Notes: generated by a model from the sequence alone, not told the origin. A DNA stretch of 64,000 bases from Streptomyces iranensis (GCF_017874715.1 NZ_JAGGLR010000009.1:124001-188000), one strand, 5' to 3'; shown: positions 1 to 9,784, counted from the stretch's first letter. Numbers and translations are program-made.

Positions 1-2
1 CG

Positions 3-761
3 GACGGCGCCCCACGGTATCCGGTACCGCTCCCCGAGTCCCAGCGGACCGTCCCGCCCGGCGACGACTACGGCAGCCGGAAGGTGGCGCTGGAGCGGGA
101 GCTGCTGGCCGCCGGGGACCGGCTGCCGACGACCCTGCTGCGCGCCGGGGCGATCCACGGCCCGCACTGCCGCACCCCGCGTGAGCTGTACTTCGTCAAG
201 CGGGCGCTGGACGGACGGCCGGTGCGGATCCTGGCGTACGGCGGCCGCAGCCGGTTCCATCCGGCCCATGTCGACAACATCGCGGAGCTGGTGCGGCTGG
301 CCGCCCACCGGCCCGGTTCACGGGTGCTCAACGCGGGCGACCCACAGGCCCCGACGGTCGCCGACATCGCCGCCGCCGTGGACGCGGTGCTGGAGGTGCG
401 CAGCGAGCTGGTGCTGGTCGACGGCGAGCCGCCGCATCCGCATGTCGGCAGCACCCCCTGGAGCCTGGCCCACCCCATGGTCTACGACATGTCTGCGGCC
501 GAACGGGAGTTGGGCTACCGCCCGGTGACCGGCTATGCGGAATCGCTCCCGGCGACCGTCGCCTGGCTGACGGACCGGCTGGCGGCGGACGCGGACTGGC
601 GCACGGCCTTCCCCGACATGGCCGCCGCCTACGACCCGATGACCGATCTGTTCGACTACGCGGCCGAGGACGCGTGGCTGCGGGGCGCGCGGCGGAGAAA
701 CGGAATCGGGCCCGTGCGGGGAACGCACGGGCCCGGCCCAGCACCGCATACCGCCGACTAG
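3..761 (+). CDS. NAD-dependent epimerase/dehydratase (5' end outside window)
   Basis: The reading frame enters from the left edge, so the N-terminal Rossmann half is not in the window. The first codons read through a Y-G-S-R-K stretch at about 57-71, the Tyr-x3-Lys catalytic pair of extended short-chain dehydrogenases. The rest has the usual substrate-domain pattern (HVDNIAELV, then NAGDP). This suggests an epimerase or reductase acting on a nucleotide-sugar-like substrate; the substrate cannot be named. The last 20 or so codons run through a 12-bp-stem hairpin (707-735). The stop lies in a GACTAG hexamer repeated four times, giving four in-frame stops. A GTG at 84 is internal, since the catalytic motif precedes it. 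Confidence 0.85.
   Translation, partial: DGAPRYPVPLPESQRTVPPGDDYGSRKVALERELLAAGDRLPTTLLRAGAIHGPHCRTPRELYFVKRALDGRPVRILAYGGRSRFHPAHVDNIAELVRLAAHRPGSRVLNAGDPQAPTVADIAAAVDAVLEVRSELVLVDGEPPHPHVGSTPWSLAHPMVYDMSAAERELGYRPVTGYAESLPATVAWLTDRLAADADWRTAFPDMAAAYDPMTDLFDYAAEDAWLRGARRRNGIGPVRGTHGPGPAPHTAD
707..735. terminator. Hairpin inside the epimerase 3' end
   Basis: GGGCCCGTGCG and CGCACGGGCCC form a perfect 11-bp stem around a 5-nt loop, extended by a C-G pair. It lies about 25 bases before the epimerase stop and faces the convergent aminopeptidase gene, so it probably terminates both transcripts although it is read as codons of the epimerase tail. Confidence 0.6.
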
Positions 762-779
762 GACTAGGACTAGGACTAG
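756..779. repeat. Four-copy GACTAG hexamer repeat
   Basis: The hexamer GACTAG is repeated four times head to tail. Because the unit is six bases long, every copy places TAG in the epimerase frame, so the stop codon is present four times. It looks like replication slippage at the gene end. Confidence 0.8.
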
Positions 780-791
780 CCGACCAGCCGA

Positions 792-2444
792 CTACTTGAC
801 GACGGCGGCCGCCTCCTTCGCGGCCTCCGCGGCCTTGGCCGCCTTCGCGGACGCGCCCGACTTCGCGGGCACCGGCGTGGCGTGCGGAGCACAGGTCACG
901 TCCTTGGCGTCCACCGTGCCCTTGAGCAGGTAGGCGTCCACCCGGTCGTTGACACACGGGTTCACCAGACCGACGACCCCGTGCGAACCGGCGCCCTTCT
1001 CGGTCACCAGACGCGAGCCCTTCAGCCGCTTGTGCAGCTCCACCGCGCCCTGGTACGGGGTCGCGGCGTCACGGGTGCTCTGCACGATCAGCGTCTTGGG
1101 CAACCCCTTGGCGGCCCCCACCTCCAGCGGGGTCCCCTGCTTGGCCCCCCAGGTGGCGCACGGCAGGTTCATCCAGGCGTTGGACCAGGTCAGGAAGGGG
1201 TAGTCGCGGTGGAGCCGGGTGTTGTCCCGGTCCCACTTCGCCCAGCTGGTCGGCCACTTGGCGTCGGCGCACTCGACGGCGGTGTAGACGGCGTTGCCGT
1301 TCTCCGAGGCGATGTTGCCCGCGGTGTCGGACATATCCGGGCCCGCGGCCTCGACCAGCGCCTTCTCATCGCCGCCGAGGTAGTCGCTCCACACTTGGGC
1401 GACCGTGGCCCACGACGAGTCGTAGTACGGAGCGCTCTGGAAGAACCCGAGCAGCTCGGCCGGGCCCACGACCCCGCCGATGGGGCTCTTCTTCGCGGCC
1501 GCGCGCAGCTCCTCCCACTGCTTCTGGACCGCTCCGGGGGTGTCGCCGATGTGGTAGGCGGCGTCGTTCTTCGCCACCCACGCCTTCCAGTCGTTCCAGC
1601 GCGTCTCGAAGGCGACGTCCTGGTCCAGGTTGGCCTGGTACCAGATCTTCTCCCGCGAGGGGTCGACCACGCTGTCCACGATCAGCCGGCGCACATGGGT
1701 CGGGAAGAGCGTCGCGTAGACCCCGCCGAGGTACGTTCCGTAGGACACGCCCAGGTAGTTGAGCTTCTTGTCGCCGAGCGCGGCCCGGATGACGTCCATG
1801 TCCCGGGCGGTGTTGGGCGTCGTCATATGCGGCAGCATCCAGCCGCTGCGCTCCTTGCACCCTGAAGCGTACTCACGGGCCAGCTTGCGCTGGACGCGCT
1901 TGTCCGCCTCGCTGTCGGGCACCGGGTCCAGCTTCGGGGCCTTGACGTACTCCTGGGGATCCACGCAGGAGATCGCCGTGGAGTGGCCCACCCCGCGCGG
2001 GTCGAAGCCGACGAAGTCGTACGCCTTCGACACCTTCGTCCACAGCGGGTTCTTGGTGGTGACCCGGGTCGGAAAGCGCAGCCCGGAGCCGCCGGGCCCG
2101 CCCGGGTTGTAGATCAGCGAGCCCTGCCGCTCGGAGGCGGAGCCGGTGTTGGCGATCCGGTCCACCGCGAGCTTGATGGTGCGGCCGTTCGGCTTGGCGT
2201 AGTCCAGCGGCACGGTGACATAGCCGCACTGGATGGGCTTGGCCAGCCCCCAGTCGGCGGGGCAGTCCGTCCAGTCGATGCCCTTCTTCGCGGCCTTGGC
2301 CGCGGCCACCGCCACACCACGGGCCTCGGCGGCCCCGCCGGGCGTCCGCTCCGATGCCCCGGCAGTGGGGGCGGCCAGCGCACCGGTTATCAGCGCACCG
2401 GCGATCACACCGCCGGTCACGCCGAAGAGTGCTGTGCGTCTCAC
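792..2444 (-). CDS. Secreted tripeptidyl aminopeptidase (alpha/beta hydrolase, peptidase S33 type)
   Basis: A 550-residue protein of the Streptomyces tripeptidyl aminopeptidase family, which removes tripeptides from protein N-termini outside the cell. The GTG start at 2444 is chosen because GGGGGAT lies about 8 bases upstream and a signal peptide follows at once (RRTAL, then a long Ala/Gly-rich hydrophobic run). Visible motifs are the oxyanion loop NPGGPGGSG, the nucleophile elbow GVSYGTYLG, the acid segment STRDAATPYQGA and the catalytic His in GSHGVVG. The tail is Ala/Lys-rich. The gene stands alone between the epimerase and the end of ureD. A 16-codon upstream extension to 2492 is possible but would hide the signal peptide. 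Confidence 0.9.
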   Translation of the reverse strand: MRRTALFGVTGGVIAGALITGALAAPTAGASERTPGGAAEARGVAVAAAKAAKKGIDWTDCPADWGLAKPIQCGYVTVPLDYAKPNGRTIKLAVDRIANTGSASERQGSLIYNPGGPGGSGLRFPTRVTTKNPLWTKVSKAYDFVGFDPRGVGHSTAISCVDPQEYVKAPKLDPVPDSEADKRVQRKLAREYASGCKERSGWMLPHMTTPNTARDMDVIRAALGDKKLNYLGVSYGTYLGGVYATLFPTHVRRLIVDSVVDPSREKIWYQANLDQDVAFETRWNDWKAWVAKNDAAYHIGDTPGAVQKQWEELRAAAKKSPIGGVVGPAELLGFFQSAPYYDSSWATVAQVWSDYLGGDEKALVEAAGPDMSDTAGNIASENGNAVYTAVECADAKWPTSWAKWDRDNTRLHRDYPFLTWSNAWMNLPCATWGAKQGTPLEVGAAKGLPKTLIVQSTRDAATPYQGAVELHKRLKGSRLVTEKGAGSHGVVGLVNPCVNDRVDAYLLKGTVDAKDVTCAPHATPVPAKSGASAKAAKAAEAAKEAAAVVK

Positions 2445-2571
2445 GTAGTCATCCCCCTGCTTTGTTGCGCCGCCAGGAGCGGCGATGATCACAGAGTGTC
2501 AGGGGGATTCTTCTGTCTTGCTTACCGCCGAGTACAGGGCAAACCGCCGTTTCTTTATCAAGACGTGAACA

Positions 2572-3920
2572 TCAGCCCACGGCTGCGGCCGCCGCGTCAA
2601 GGGCCCGGCGGAGGTCGAGGGCGTCCGGGGCCACGGCGGTGGCGAGGGCGGCGGGGCCGGTCAGCGGCGTGAGGACGGCGGTCTCGGCGAGGCGGCGGGG
2701 CGCGATGGGACGAGCGTCATAGGACGGATCGACCACGAGGAGCTGACCCACCGCCCGATGGCCGCCGAGGACCGCGCCGCCGTCCCAGCCGGGGGCGCCG
2801 GGGCCGTGGGCGAGCTCCTGTTCGAGGAGCGGGCGCCCGGCGCGGTGAACGGTGAGACGGCTGGTCAAACGCCCCGGGGATTCGCCGGTACGGCCCAGGA
2901 TCTGCTCCTCGCGGAGCACGAGGCGGGCGGTGGGCGCGAGTTCGACACGGGTGGTCATCAGCAGTTCGCTGCCGTGGGCGGAGATCAGGGGCTCGGGCAG
3001 CCAGTGCAGGGTCGCGCCGTCGGCGACGGTCAGCCGGATCTCGTAGTACGCGGGCCCGGCCGCCCGCCCCGGCAGGGCGATGGTGGCCGCGGCGGAACCG
3101 ATGCGCAGCCGGGCACCCGGCCCGGCGGTCGCCTCCAGGGCGATCCGATCGCCGCCGAGGGGCGCGCTCATGGCCCCGACCACGGTGACACACGCCTCCC
3201 CACCCACGCCCCGGGTCCGCCGCAACGCGAGCGGCCCGTCCCCGGCGAGCACGGGCAGCGCGGTGCCCCCGCGCCCGTCCGCCTCGGCGACGAGACGGGC
3301 GGTGGCCCGTACGAGCGCTCCGGAGCTGCCCGTTGTAGGTGAGGTGCCCGTCGCAGGCGAGCCGACTGCCGTCGCACCCGAGATGCGCGTCGCGCCCGAG
3401 ATGCGCGTCGCGCCCGAGGCACAAGTCGCAGCCGAGGTGCCCGCCGCGCTTGCGGTGCCCGCCGCACCCGAGATATCCGCCGCACCCGCGGAGCCCACCA
3501 CACCCGAGATATCCACCGCACCCGAGGTGCCAGCCGCGCCTGCGGTGCCCGCCGGACCCGAGATATCCGCCGCGCCTGCGGTGCCCACCGCACCCGAGAC
3601 GTCCGCCGCACCCGCGGAACCCACCACACCTGCGGTGCCCGCCGCACCCGCGGAACCCACCACACCCGAGACGTCCACCGCACCCGCGGAACCCACCACA
3701 CCCGAGACGTCCACCGCACCTGCTGTGCCCGCCGCACCCGCGGAGCCCGCCGCACGCGAGGCGGCCGTCGTACCCGAGGCGGCCGGGCCGCTTCGCCGCG
3801 GGTTCGGGGCTGCCCGCTCCGGAGCACTCCCCGGCATCCGCGGCGCGGGGTGTGGCGGTACGCCACCCGGTGCGGCCGTCGGCGGTCGCTCCGCCCCGGC
3901 CGCGGCGTCCGGGGCCGGGG

Positions 3921-3924
<4 letters not shown>
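2572..3924 (-). CDS. ureD: Urease accessory protein UreD with hexapeptide-repeat N-terminus
   Basis: UreD binds apo-urease and helps UreF and UreG insert the dinickel centre. The family domain begins near residue 205 (ALVRATARLVAEA) and runs to the end, including LRREEQILGRTGE-like and HYEIRLTVADGATLHWLPEP-like family segments. Before it lies a Gly/Ala/Ser/Val-rich stretch of six-residue units such as GSAGAV-DVSGVV, giving 450 residues against the usual 250-300. The ATG overlaps the ureG stop as ATGA, so the long N-terminus appears to be translated. The repeat tract shows no frameshift. No metal ligands or membrane segments are seen in the extension. Confidence 0.88.
3335..3775. repeat. 18-bp tandem repeat tract inside ureD
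   Basis: Imperfect units of 18 bases (often seen as 36-bp pairs) encode six-residue repeats of the form (G/D)-(S/T/V/I)-(A/S)-G-(A/V)-x, roughly two dozen in a row. The period is a multiple of three, so copy-number change keeps the ureD frame. The boundaries are approximate because the edge units decay. Confidence 0.8.
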
Positions 3925-4616
<692 letters not shown>

Positions 4617-4662
4617 GAACGGCTCCGATGTTCCAACAGGGGGCGGGGCGGCGTGGTCCCGG

Positions 4663-5565
4663 TTACGAGGCGAAGAGGCGTACGGACCAGGTGGCGTGCT
4701 GTTCGGCGGCGATGTCGAGCAGTGGCGCGGAGGCGGCGGGCAGCGCGCCCGCGCCCTCGTCGAGGGCCCGCCGCGCCGCGTCGGCGGCCCGCGCCACGAC
4801 CTGGTCCAGCTCGGGGGCGAGGCGGGCGAGGACGGCGGTGGCGTCGAAGGGGTCGAGGCTCAACAGCCGTACGGCGGCGGTCGCGGGCCCGCTCACCGCC
4901 TCGTACCCGGCGGCGTACGCGGCGTCCGGCGGCCCCAGCGCGGCGGCGCGCGCGGTGAGCCCGAGCACCACGGGCTGATGTGCCCCGCGCGGCCGGGCGG
5001 CGGCCAGGGCGTCCAGTTCGGGCGAGGGCCAGGCGGCGCGGGCGGCGCGCATCAGCTGGCGCCCGAGCCGCCGGGCGGTGGCCCGCAGCACGGGGCTGGG
5101 GGTACGGGCGTCCGCCGCATCGTCCAGCGCGAGCGGATCGAGCCCGGCGGCGGCCGCGGCAGCGAGCCCGGCCGCGGTGAGCCCGGCGGTGTGCAACCGG
5201 CCCCGGCAGAACGCCTCCAGGGAGACCGCGTCACGGATCCGCCCCGCCGCGACGGCGGCCTCGGCACCCCCGGAATGAGCATGGCCTCCGGCGGGAAACC
5301 GCCCATCGGCAAGAACAAGCAACGCACCGACCCCACCAGGGACCCCGCCCCCGGCCCCCGCGGCCCCCACCACACGCCGTACAGCCACATCCTCCGCCCC
5401 CGAACGAGCCCGATCCGGCCCGCCCGGTGGCGGGGTGCCGGGGGTCCAGGGGGCGGAGTCCCTTGGTTGTGGGGAGGGGCGGGGTGGGGGAAGGTCCATC
5501 GGCAGGCCACCCGCGGCCGGACCGCGGGCGTCCCGGGGAGTGGGCGGGGTCTCGTTCGTCGGCAT
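4663..5565 (-). CDS. ureF: Urease accessory protein UreF
   Basis: UreF bridges UreD and UreG in the urease activation complex. The helical core starts near residue 80 (LLVLADGRFPAGGHAHSGG) and continues with the family patterns FCRGRLHTAG and LGLTARAAALG to the end. The 80 residues before it are Pro-rich and not typical of the family (usually about 220-230 residues in all). The true start could be further in, at the ATG of MDLPPP or a later codon; no strong ribosome site decides it. The gene follows ureC after 11 bases. Confidence 0.87.
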   Translation of the reverse strand: MPTNETPPTPRDARGPAAGGLPMDLPPPRPSPQPRDSAPWTPGTPPPGGPDRARSGAEDVAVRRVVGAAGAGGGVPGGVGALLVLADGRFPAGGHAHSGGAEAAVAAGRIRDAVSLEAFCRGRLHTAGLTAAGLAAAAAAGLDPLALDDAADARTPSPVLRATARRLGRQLMRAARAAWPSPELDALAAARPRGAHQPVVLGLTARAAALGPPDAAYAAGYEAVSGPATAAVRLLSLDPFDATAVLARLAPELDQVVARAADAARRALDEGAGALPAASAPLLDIAAEQHATWSVRLFAS

Positions 5566-5576
5566 GGCGGGTCCGG

Positions 5577-7301
5577 TCAGAAGAGGAAGTACCGCTGGGC
5601 CATGGGAAGTTCCGTCGCCGGGGCCGGTTCGACGGGCTCGCCGTCGATCGTCACGGTGAACGTGTCGGGGTCGACCTCGACCCGCGGCAGGGCGTCGTTC
5701 TCCCGCATGTCCGCCTTGGTGACCCCCCGCGTGCCGCGGATCGGGGCGAACCGCTTGTGCAGGTCCAGCCGGTCCGCCAGGCCGTCGTCCAAGGCGGCCT
5801 GGGTCACGAAGTTGACCGAGCCGCCGGCCGCCGCGCGGCCGAGCGCGCCGAACATGGGGCGCGGCAGGACCGGCTGCGGGGTCGGGATGGAGGCGTTCGC
5901 GTCGCCCATCTGCGCGTACGCGATCTGGCCGCCCTTGATGACCAGGTGCGGTTTGACACCGAAGAACGCCGGGTCCCAGAGCACCAGGTCGGCCAGTTTT
6001 CCGGGCTCCACCGAGCCGACCTCACCGTCGAGGCCCTGGGCCACCGCCGGATTGATGGTGTATTTGGCGACATAGCGACGCGCCCGGTGGTTGTCGGCGC
6101 GGCCGTCCCCGGCCGACGCCCCGCGCCGTCGCTTCATCACATGCGCGGTCTGCCAGGTGCGCAGCACCACCTCGCCGATCCGCCCCATGGCCTGGGAGTC
6201 GGAGGAGATGATCGAGATCGCGCCGAGGTCGTGCAGCACATCCTCGGCGGCGATGGTGCTGGGCCGGATGCGCGATTCGGCGAAGGCGAGGTCCTCGGGG
6301 ACGGCCGGGTTGAGATGGTGGCAGACCATCAGCATGTCGAGATGCTCCTCGACGGTGTTGACGGTGTGCGGGCGGGTCGGATTGGTGGAGCTGGGGAGCA
6401 CGTTCGGCTGGGATACCACGGTGATGATGTCGGGCGCGTGCCCGCCGCCCGCGCCCTCGGTGTGATACGCGTGGAGGGTGCGCCCGGCGATGGCGGCGAG
6501 GGTGTCGCCGACGAAGCCCGCCTCGTTGAGGGTGTCGGTGTGGATGGCGAGCTGGGCGCCGCTCTCCTCGCAGACGCCGAGGCAGGCGTCGATGGCGGCG
6601 GGGGTCGCCCCCCAGTCTTCATGGATCTTGAATCCGAGGGCTCCGCCGCGCAGTTGGGACCACATCGCCTCGCGCGAGACGGTGTTGCCCTTGCCGAGCA
6701 GCCCGATGTTGACCGGATATCCCTCCAGCGCCTCGAACATCCGGGCGAGATGCCAGGGTCCGGGGGTGATGGTGGTGGCCTTGGTGCCCTCGGCGGGCCC
6801 GGTGCCGCCGCCGACGAGGGTGGTGATCCCGGAGCAGAGCGCCTGGTCGACGAGGGTCGGGGAGATGAAGTGGACATGGGCGTCGATGGCGCCCGCGGTG
6901 AGTATCCTGCCGTTGCCCGCGATGACCTCGGTCTCGGGCCCGATGACGAGGTCGGGGTGGACACCGTCCATCGTGTCGGGGTTCCCGGCCTTGCCGATTC
7001 CGGTGATACGGCCGTCACGCAGGCCGATATCCGCCTTGACGACGCCCCAGTGGTCGAGCACGACGGCGCCGGTGATCACGGTATCGGGGGCACCCTCGGC
7101 CCGGGTGGCGCGGGACTGGCCCATGGATTCGCGGATCACCTTCCCGCCGCCGAAGACCGCCTCGTCCCCGGCCCGGCCGGGCCCGCCGCCGCGGTCCTCC
7201 TCGATCTCGATGAAGAGGTCGGTGTCGGCGAGCCGGATGCGGTCCCCGGTGGTGGGGCCGAAGAGATCGGCGTACGCGGCGCGGTTGAGCTCAGCGGTCA
7301 T
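5577..7301 (-). CDS. ureC: Urease alpha (catalytic) subunit
   Basis: This subunit hydrolyses urea to ammonia and carbamate at a dinickel centre. All key residues are in place: His142 and His144 in HVHFISP, the carbamylated Lys225 in GFKIHEDWG, His254 in AIHTDTLNE, His288 in GAGGGHAPD, the mobile-flap Cys327-His328 in MVCHHLN, and Asp368 in SSDSQAMGR. The 574-residue length and the C-terminal YFLF match the family. AAAGGTG lies before the ATG. It is preceded by ureB with an 85-bp gap and followed closely by ureF. Confidence 0.98.
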   Translation of the reverse strand: MTAELNRAAYADLFGPTTGDRIRLADTDLFIEIEEDRGGGPGRAGDEAVFGGGKVIRESMGQSRATRAEGAPDTVITGAVVLDHWGVVKADIGLRDGRITGIGKAGNPDTMDGVHPDLVIGPETEVIAGNGRILTAGAIDAHVHFISPTLVDQALCSGITTLVGGGTGPAEGTKATTITPGPWHLARMFEALEGYPVNIGLLGKGNTVSREAMWSQLRGGALGFKIHEDWGATPAAIDACLGVCEESGAQLAIHTDTLNEAGFVGDTLAAIAGRTLHAYHTEGAGGGHAPDIITVVSQPNVLPSSTNPTRPHTVNTVEEHLDMLMVCHHLNPAVPEDLAFAESRIRPSTIAAEDVLHDLGAISIISSDSQAMGRIGEVVLRTWQTAHVMKRRRGASAGDGRADNHRARRYVAKYTINPAVAQGLDGEVGSVEPGKLADLVLWDPAFFGVKPHLVIKGGQIAYAQMGDANASIPTPQPVLPRPMFGALGRAAAGGSVNFVTQAALDDGLADRLDLHKRFAPIRGTRGVTKADMRENDALPRVEVDPDTFTVTIDGEPVEPAPATELPMAQRYFLF

Positions 7302-7386
7302 GCTGCACCTTTTCGTTCGCTTCTCCGCGCGAGGCGACAGCGCACCCCGTCGGCCATGTGCCGCCCGGCGGCCTCGGATGCGACGC

Positions 7387-7692
7387 TCACAACCGTCCTC
7401 CCGTCTCCCCGCGCAGCCCCGGCACGATCCGCTCCCCCGCGATCGGGATCAGTGCGACCTCGACGGGGATGCCCGGTTCGAAGCGCACGGCGGTGCCCGC
7501 GGCGATGTTCAGCCGCTTGCCGCGGGCGGCGGCGCGGTCGAAGTCGAGGCCGGGGTTGGCCTCGGCGAAGTGGTAGTGGGAGCCGACCTGGACGGGCCGG
7601 TCGGCGGCGTTGAGCACGGTGAGACGGGTGACCGGCCGCCCCTCGTTGAGGAGCACCGGCTCATCGGCGTAAAGGATCTCTCCGGGGATCAT
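7387..7692 (-). CDS. ureB: Urease beta subunit
   Basis: A 101-residue structural subunit of urease. It begins MIPGEILYAD and contains the family core VGSHYHFAEANPGLDFDR and the end segment GTAVRFEPG. The separate beta and gamma genes show the bacterial three-subunit arrangement. It starts 12 bases after ureA ends. Confidence 0.97.
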   Translation of the reverse strand: MIPGEILYADEPVLLNEGRPVTRLTVLNAADRPVQVGSHYHFAEANPGLDFDRAAARGKRLNIAAGTAVRFEPGIPVEVALIPIAGERIVPGLRGETGGRL

Positions 7693-7704
7693 GGCAGGCC
7701 CCCG

Positions 7705-8007
<303 letters not shown>

Positions 8008-8121
8008 GCTTACCACCTCATTCTCGCCCTCATCCCGCGGAAGCCCCGGTCCGGCGGAAACCGCCCGCTCTACGCGATCCGGGGCGACTTTCGTCCGGCC
8101 TTCGCAGGTTAGTTCCGCGGC

Positions 8122-8137
8122 ATTTCGTCGGCGTTAA
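8122..8137 (-). promoter_or_regulatory. Candidate GlnR box upstream of ureA
   Basis: Read on the urease strand, TTAAC-GCCGAC-GAAAT matches the remembered actinomycete GlnR pattern gTnAC-n6-GaAAc except at the two weakest end positions. It lies about 115 bases upstream of ureA. Urease genes are established GlnR targets in Streptomyces; binding here is inferred. Confidence 0.45.
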
Positions 8138-8178
8138 CTGAGCCATTGGCCGAGCAACCCTGATCAATCCGATCGATG

Positions 8179-8190
8179 CTGGTCAAGACC
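8179..8190. promoter_or_regulatory. GntR/HutC-type half-dyad in the ureA-aminopeptidase divergent region
   Basis: CTGGTCAAGACC contains the dyad GGTC-AA-GACC. The same 11 bases TGGTCAAGACC occur at 32799-32809 beside a GntR gene. It resembles the DasR-family site (TGGTCTAGACCA), but the flanks are asymmetric. The rest of 8008-8383 shows no gene. Confidence 0.3.
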
Positions 8191-8383
8191 GTCTGGTAAG
8201 CCACCGTCACGTCTTCGTACCCCCCTCGGCGACCGCCCGGCATCCGCCCGGCATCCGCTCGGCGGACCCGTACGTCCGGCTATCGCACTTGACGGCCCCA
8301 CCGGATAGCCCCGATTCTCATCACCGCAACACCATGATTCACCTGCTCCGCTCCAACCCCCCACATCACAACGGAGCCCAACT

Positions 8384-9337
8384 GTGAAGCGAATAGCGTC
8401 AATTCGCCGCGGAAGCCTCGCGGCGGCAACCGGTGCCGCGCTCGCCGCGGCCCTGCTGAGCGGCGCCTCCGGCGCCGAGGCCACCGTCAACACCAAGGCC
8501 GCCGCCCCCGACGTGGACGTCGCGGCCGTCAAGGCCGATCTGGGCGAGCTGCAGTCCATCGCGGACGCCAACGGCGGCAACCGCGCCCATGGCGAGCCCG
8601 GCTACCAGAAGTCCCTGGACTTCATCAAGGGCAAGCTGGACGAGGCCGGATTCACCACCTCCGTCCAGGAGTTCACCTCCGGCGGCAAGAAGGGCTACAA
8701 CCTCATCGCCGACTGGAAGGGCGGCGCCGACGACAAGGTCGTGATGGCCGGTTCCCATCTCGACTCCGTCGAGGCCGGTCCGGGCATCAACGACAACGGT
8801 TCCGGCTCGGCCGCGATCCTCGAGGTCGCGCTCGCCGTGGCCAAGGCCGACCTCCAGCCCACCAAGCACCTGCGGTTCGCATGGTGGGGCGACGAGGAGG
8901 ACGGCATGGTCGGGTCGACGCACTACGTCGACAGCCTGGCGGCCGACGAGCAGTCGAAGATCGACTCCTACCTCAACTTCGACATGCTCGGCTCCCCCAA
9001 CCCGGGCTACTTCGTCTATGACGACGACCCGGAGCTGGAGAAGGTCTTCAAGGACTGGTACGCGGCGAAGAACATCACGACCGAGAAGGAGACCGAGGGC
9101 GACGGCCGCTCGGACCACGCCCCGTTCAAGGACGCGGGCGTGCGGGTCGGCGGTCTGTTCACCGGCGCCGAGGCCACCATGAGCCAGGAGCAGGCCGACC
9201 AGTGGGGCGGCAAGGCGGGCGAGGCGTTCGACCCGTGCTACCACTCCGCATGCGACAAGACGTCGAACATCGACGACAAGGCGCTGGACCTGAACACCGA
9301 CGCCATCGCCAACGCGATCTGGACGCTCAGCTCCTGA
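8384..9337 (+). CDS. Secreted M28 zinc aminopeptidase (S. griseus aminopeptidase type)
   Basis: A 317-residue exported peptidase. A GTG start at 8384 has GGAG about 9 bases upstream. A signal peptide covers residues 1 to about 33 (KRIASIRRG, Ala-rich core). The double-zinc site is complete: His125 and Asp127 in GSHLDSV, bridging Asp137 in GINDNGSG, catalytic Glu171 and ligand Glu172 in WWGDEEDG, Asp200 in NFDMLG, and the last His in DPCYHSACD, whose two Cys probably form a disulfide. It lacks the extra C-terminal domain of longer relatives. An 11-bp-stem terminator follows directly. Confidence 0.93.
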   Translation: MKRIASIRRGSLAAATGAALAAALLSGASGAEATVNTKAAAPDVDVAAVKADLGELQSIADANGGNRAHGEPGYQKSLDFIKGKLDEAGFTTSVQEFTSGGKKGYNLIADWKGGADDKVVMAGSHLDSVEAGPGINDNGSGSAAILEVALAVAKADLQPTKHLRFAWWGDEEDGMVGSTHYVDSLAADEQSKIDSYLNFDMLGSPNPGYFVYDDDPELEKVFKDWYAAKNITTEKETEGDGRSDHAPFKDAGVRVGGLFTGAEATMSQEQADQWGGKAGEAFDPCYHSACDKTSNIDDKALDLNTDAIANAIWTLSS

Positions 9338-9350
9338 TCAGCACCCCCGC

Positions 9351-9377
9351 ACCGGACCGGCGCTGAGCCGGTCCGGT
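9351..9377 (+). terminator. Terminator of the M28 aminopeptidase
   Basis: ACCGGACCGGC and GCCGGTCCGGT form a perfect 11-bp stem with loop GCTGA, 14 bases after the stop codon. There is no U-tract, as is usual in Streptomyces. Confidence 0.75.
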
Positions 9378-9385
9378 CCCGTCCG

Positions 9386-9688
9386 TCACTCCTCGCGGCC
9401 CGGACGCCGATCCTCGGCGTCCGGGCCGCGGTGTTCCGCCGCGATGCCGAAGCGCCGCCGTTCGCCCGGAGCGGACGAGGTGGGGCGCATCGAGGACACG
9501 GTGCTGATCACCTGTTCCTCCCCGCCCGTCTCGATCTCCTCGAGTCGCTGCAGGTCCGCAGCGGACACCAGGGCGACAAGCGGCTTCCCGTGGCGCGTGA
9601 CGACCACCCTCTCGCCGCCGTACACCACGCGGTTGATCAGCTCCGCGAGCTCTGCACGGGCTTGCGTCACCGGAATCTCGTAAGCCAT
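9386..9688 (-). CDS. Orphan Phd/YefM-family antitoxin
   Basis: A 100-residue protein. Its N-terminal domain (1-55) is a clear YefM/Phd DNA-binding antitoxin fold: AYEIPVTQARAELAELINRV, then GGERVVVTRHGKPLVALVS. These proteins repress their own operon and neutralise a RelE/YoeB-type toxin, but no toxin gene adjoins this one on either side. The C-terminal 45 residues are low-complexity and charged, and the last dozen codons are written by a 16-bp-stem hairpin (9394-9430), so the tail may be a read-through product. The gene diverges from a clpP paralogue, with a TGTACA palindrome between them. Confidence 0.85.
   Translation of the reverse strand: MAYEIPVTQARAELAELINRVVYGGERVVVTRHGKPLVALVSAADLQRLEEIETGGEEQVISTVSSMRPTSSAPGERRRFGIAAEHRGPDAEDRRPGREE
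9394..9430. terminator. Long-stem hairpin in the antitoxin 3' end
   Basis: GCGGCCCGGACGCCG and CGGCGTCCGGGCCGC are perfect complements around ATCCT, with one more C-G pair outside. It probably ends the antitoxin transcript (and backs up the aminopeptidase terminator), yet it lies before the antitoxin stop codon. Confidence 0.7.
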
Positions 9689-9705
9689 GCTCCCATCATA
9701 TCTGG

Positions 9706-9722
9706 ATGTACATCCTGTACAT
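9706..9722. promoter_or_regulatory. TGTACA palindrome, candidate antitoxin operator
   Basis: ATGTACATCCTGTACAT is a perfect 7-3-7 inverted repeat holding two TGTACA cores. It lies 17 bases upstream of the antitoxin start and 62 bases before clpP. The E. coli YefM operator is also built on TGTACA palindromes (established knowledge), so autoregulation, and possibly control of clpP, is inferred. Confidence 0.65.
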
Positions 9723-9784
9723 TTTTTACGGAGCCAACGAGACCGCCAACGACACCGCGAACGACGACGCCGAGAGGTGACGCG

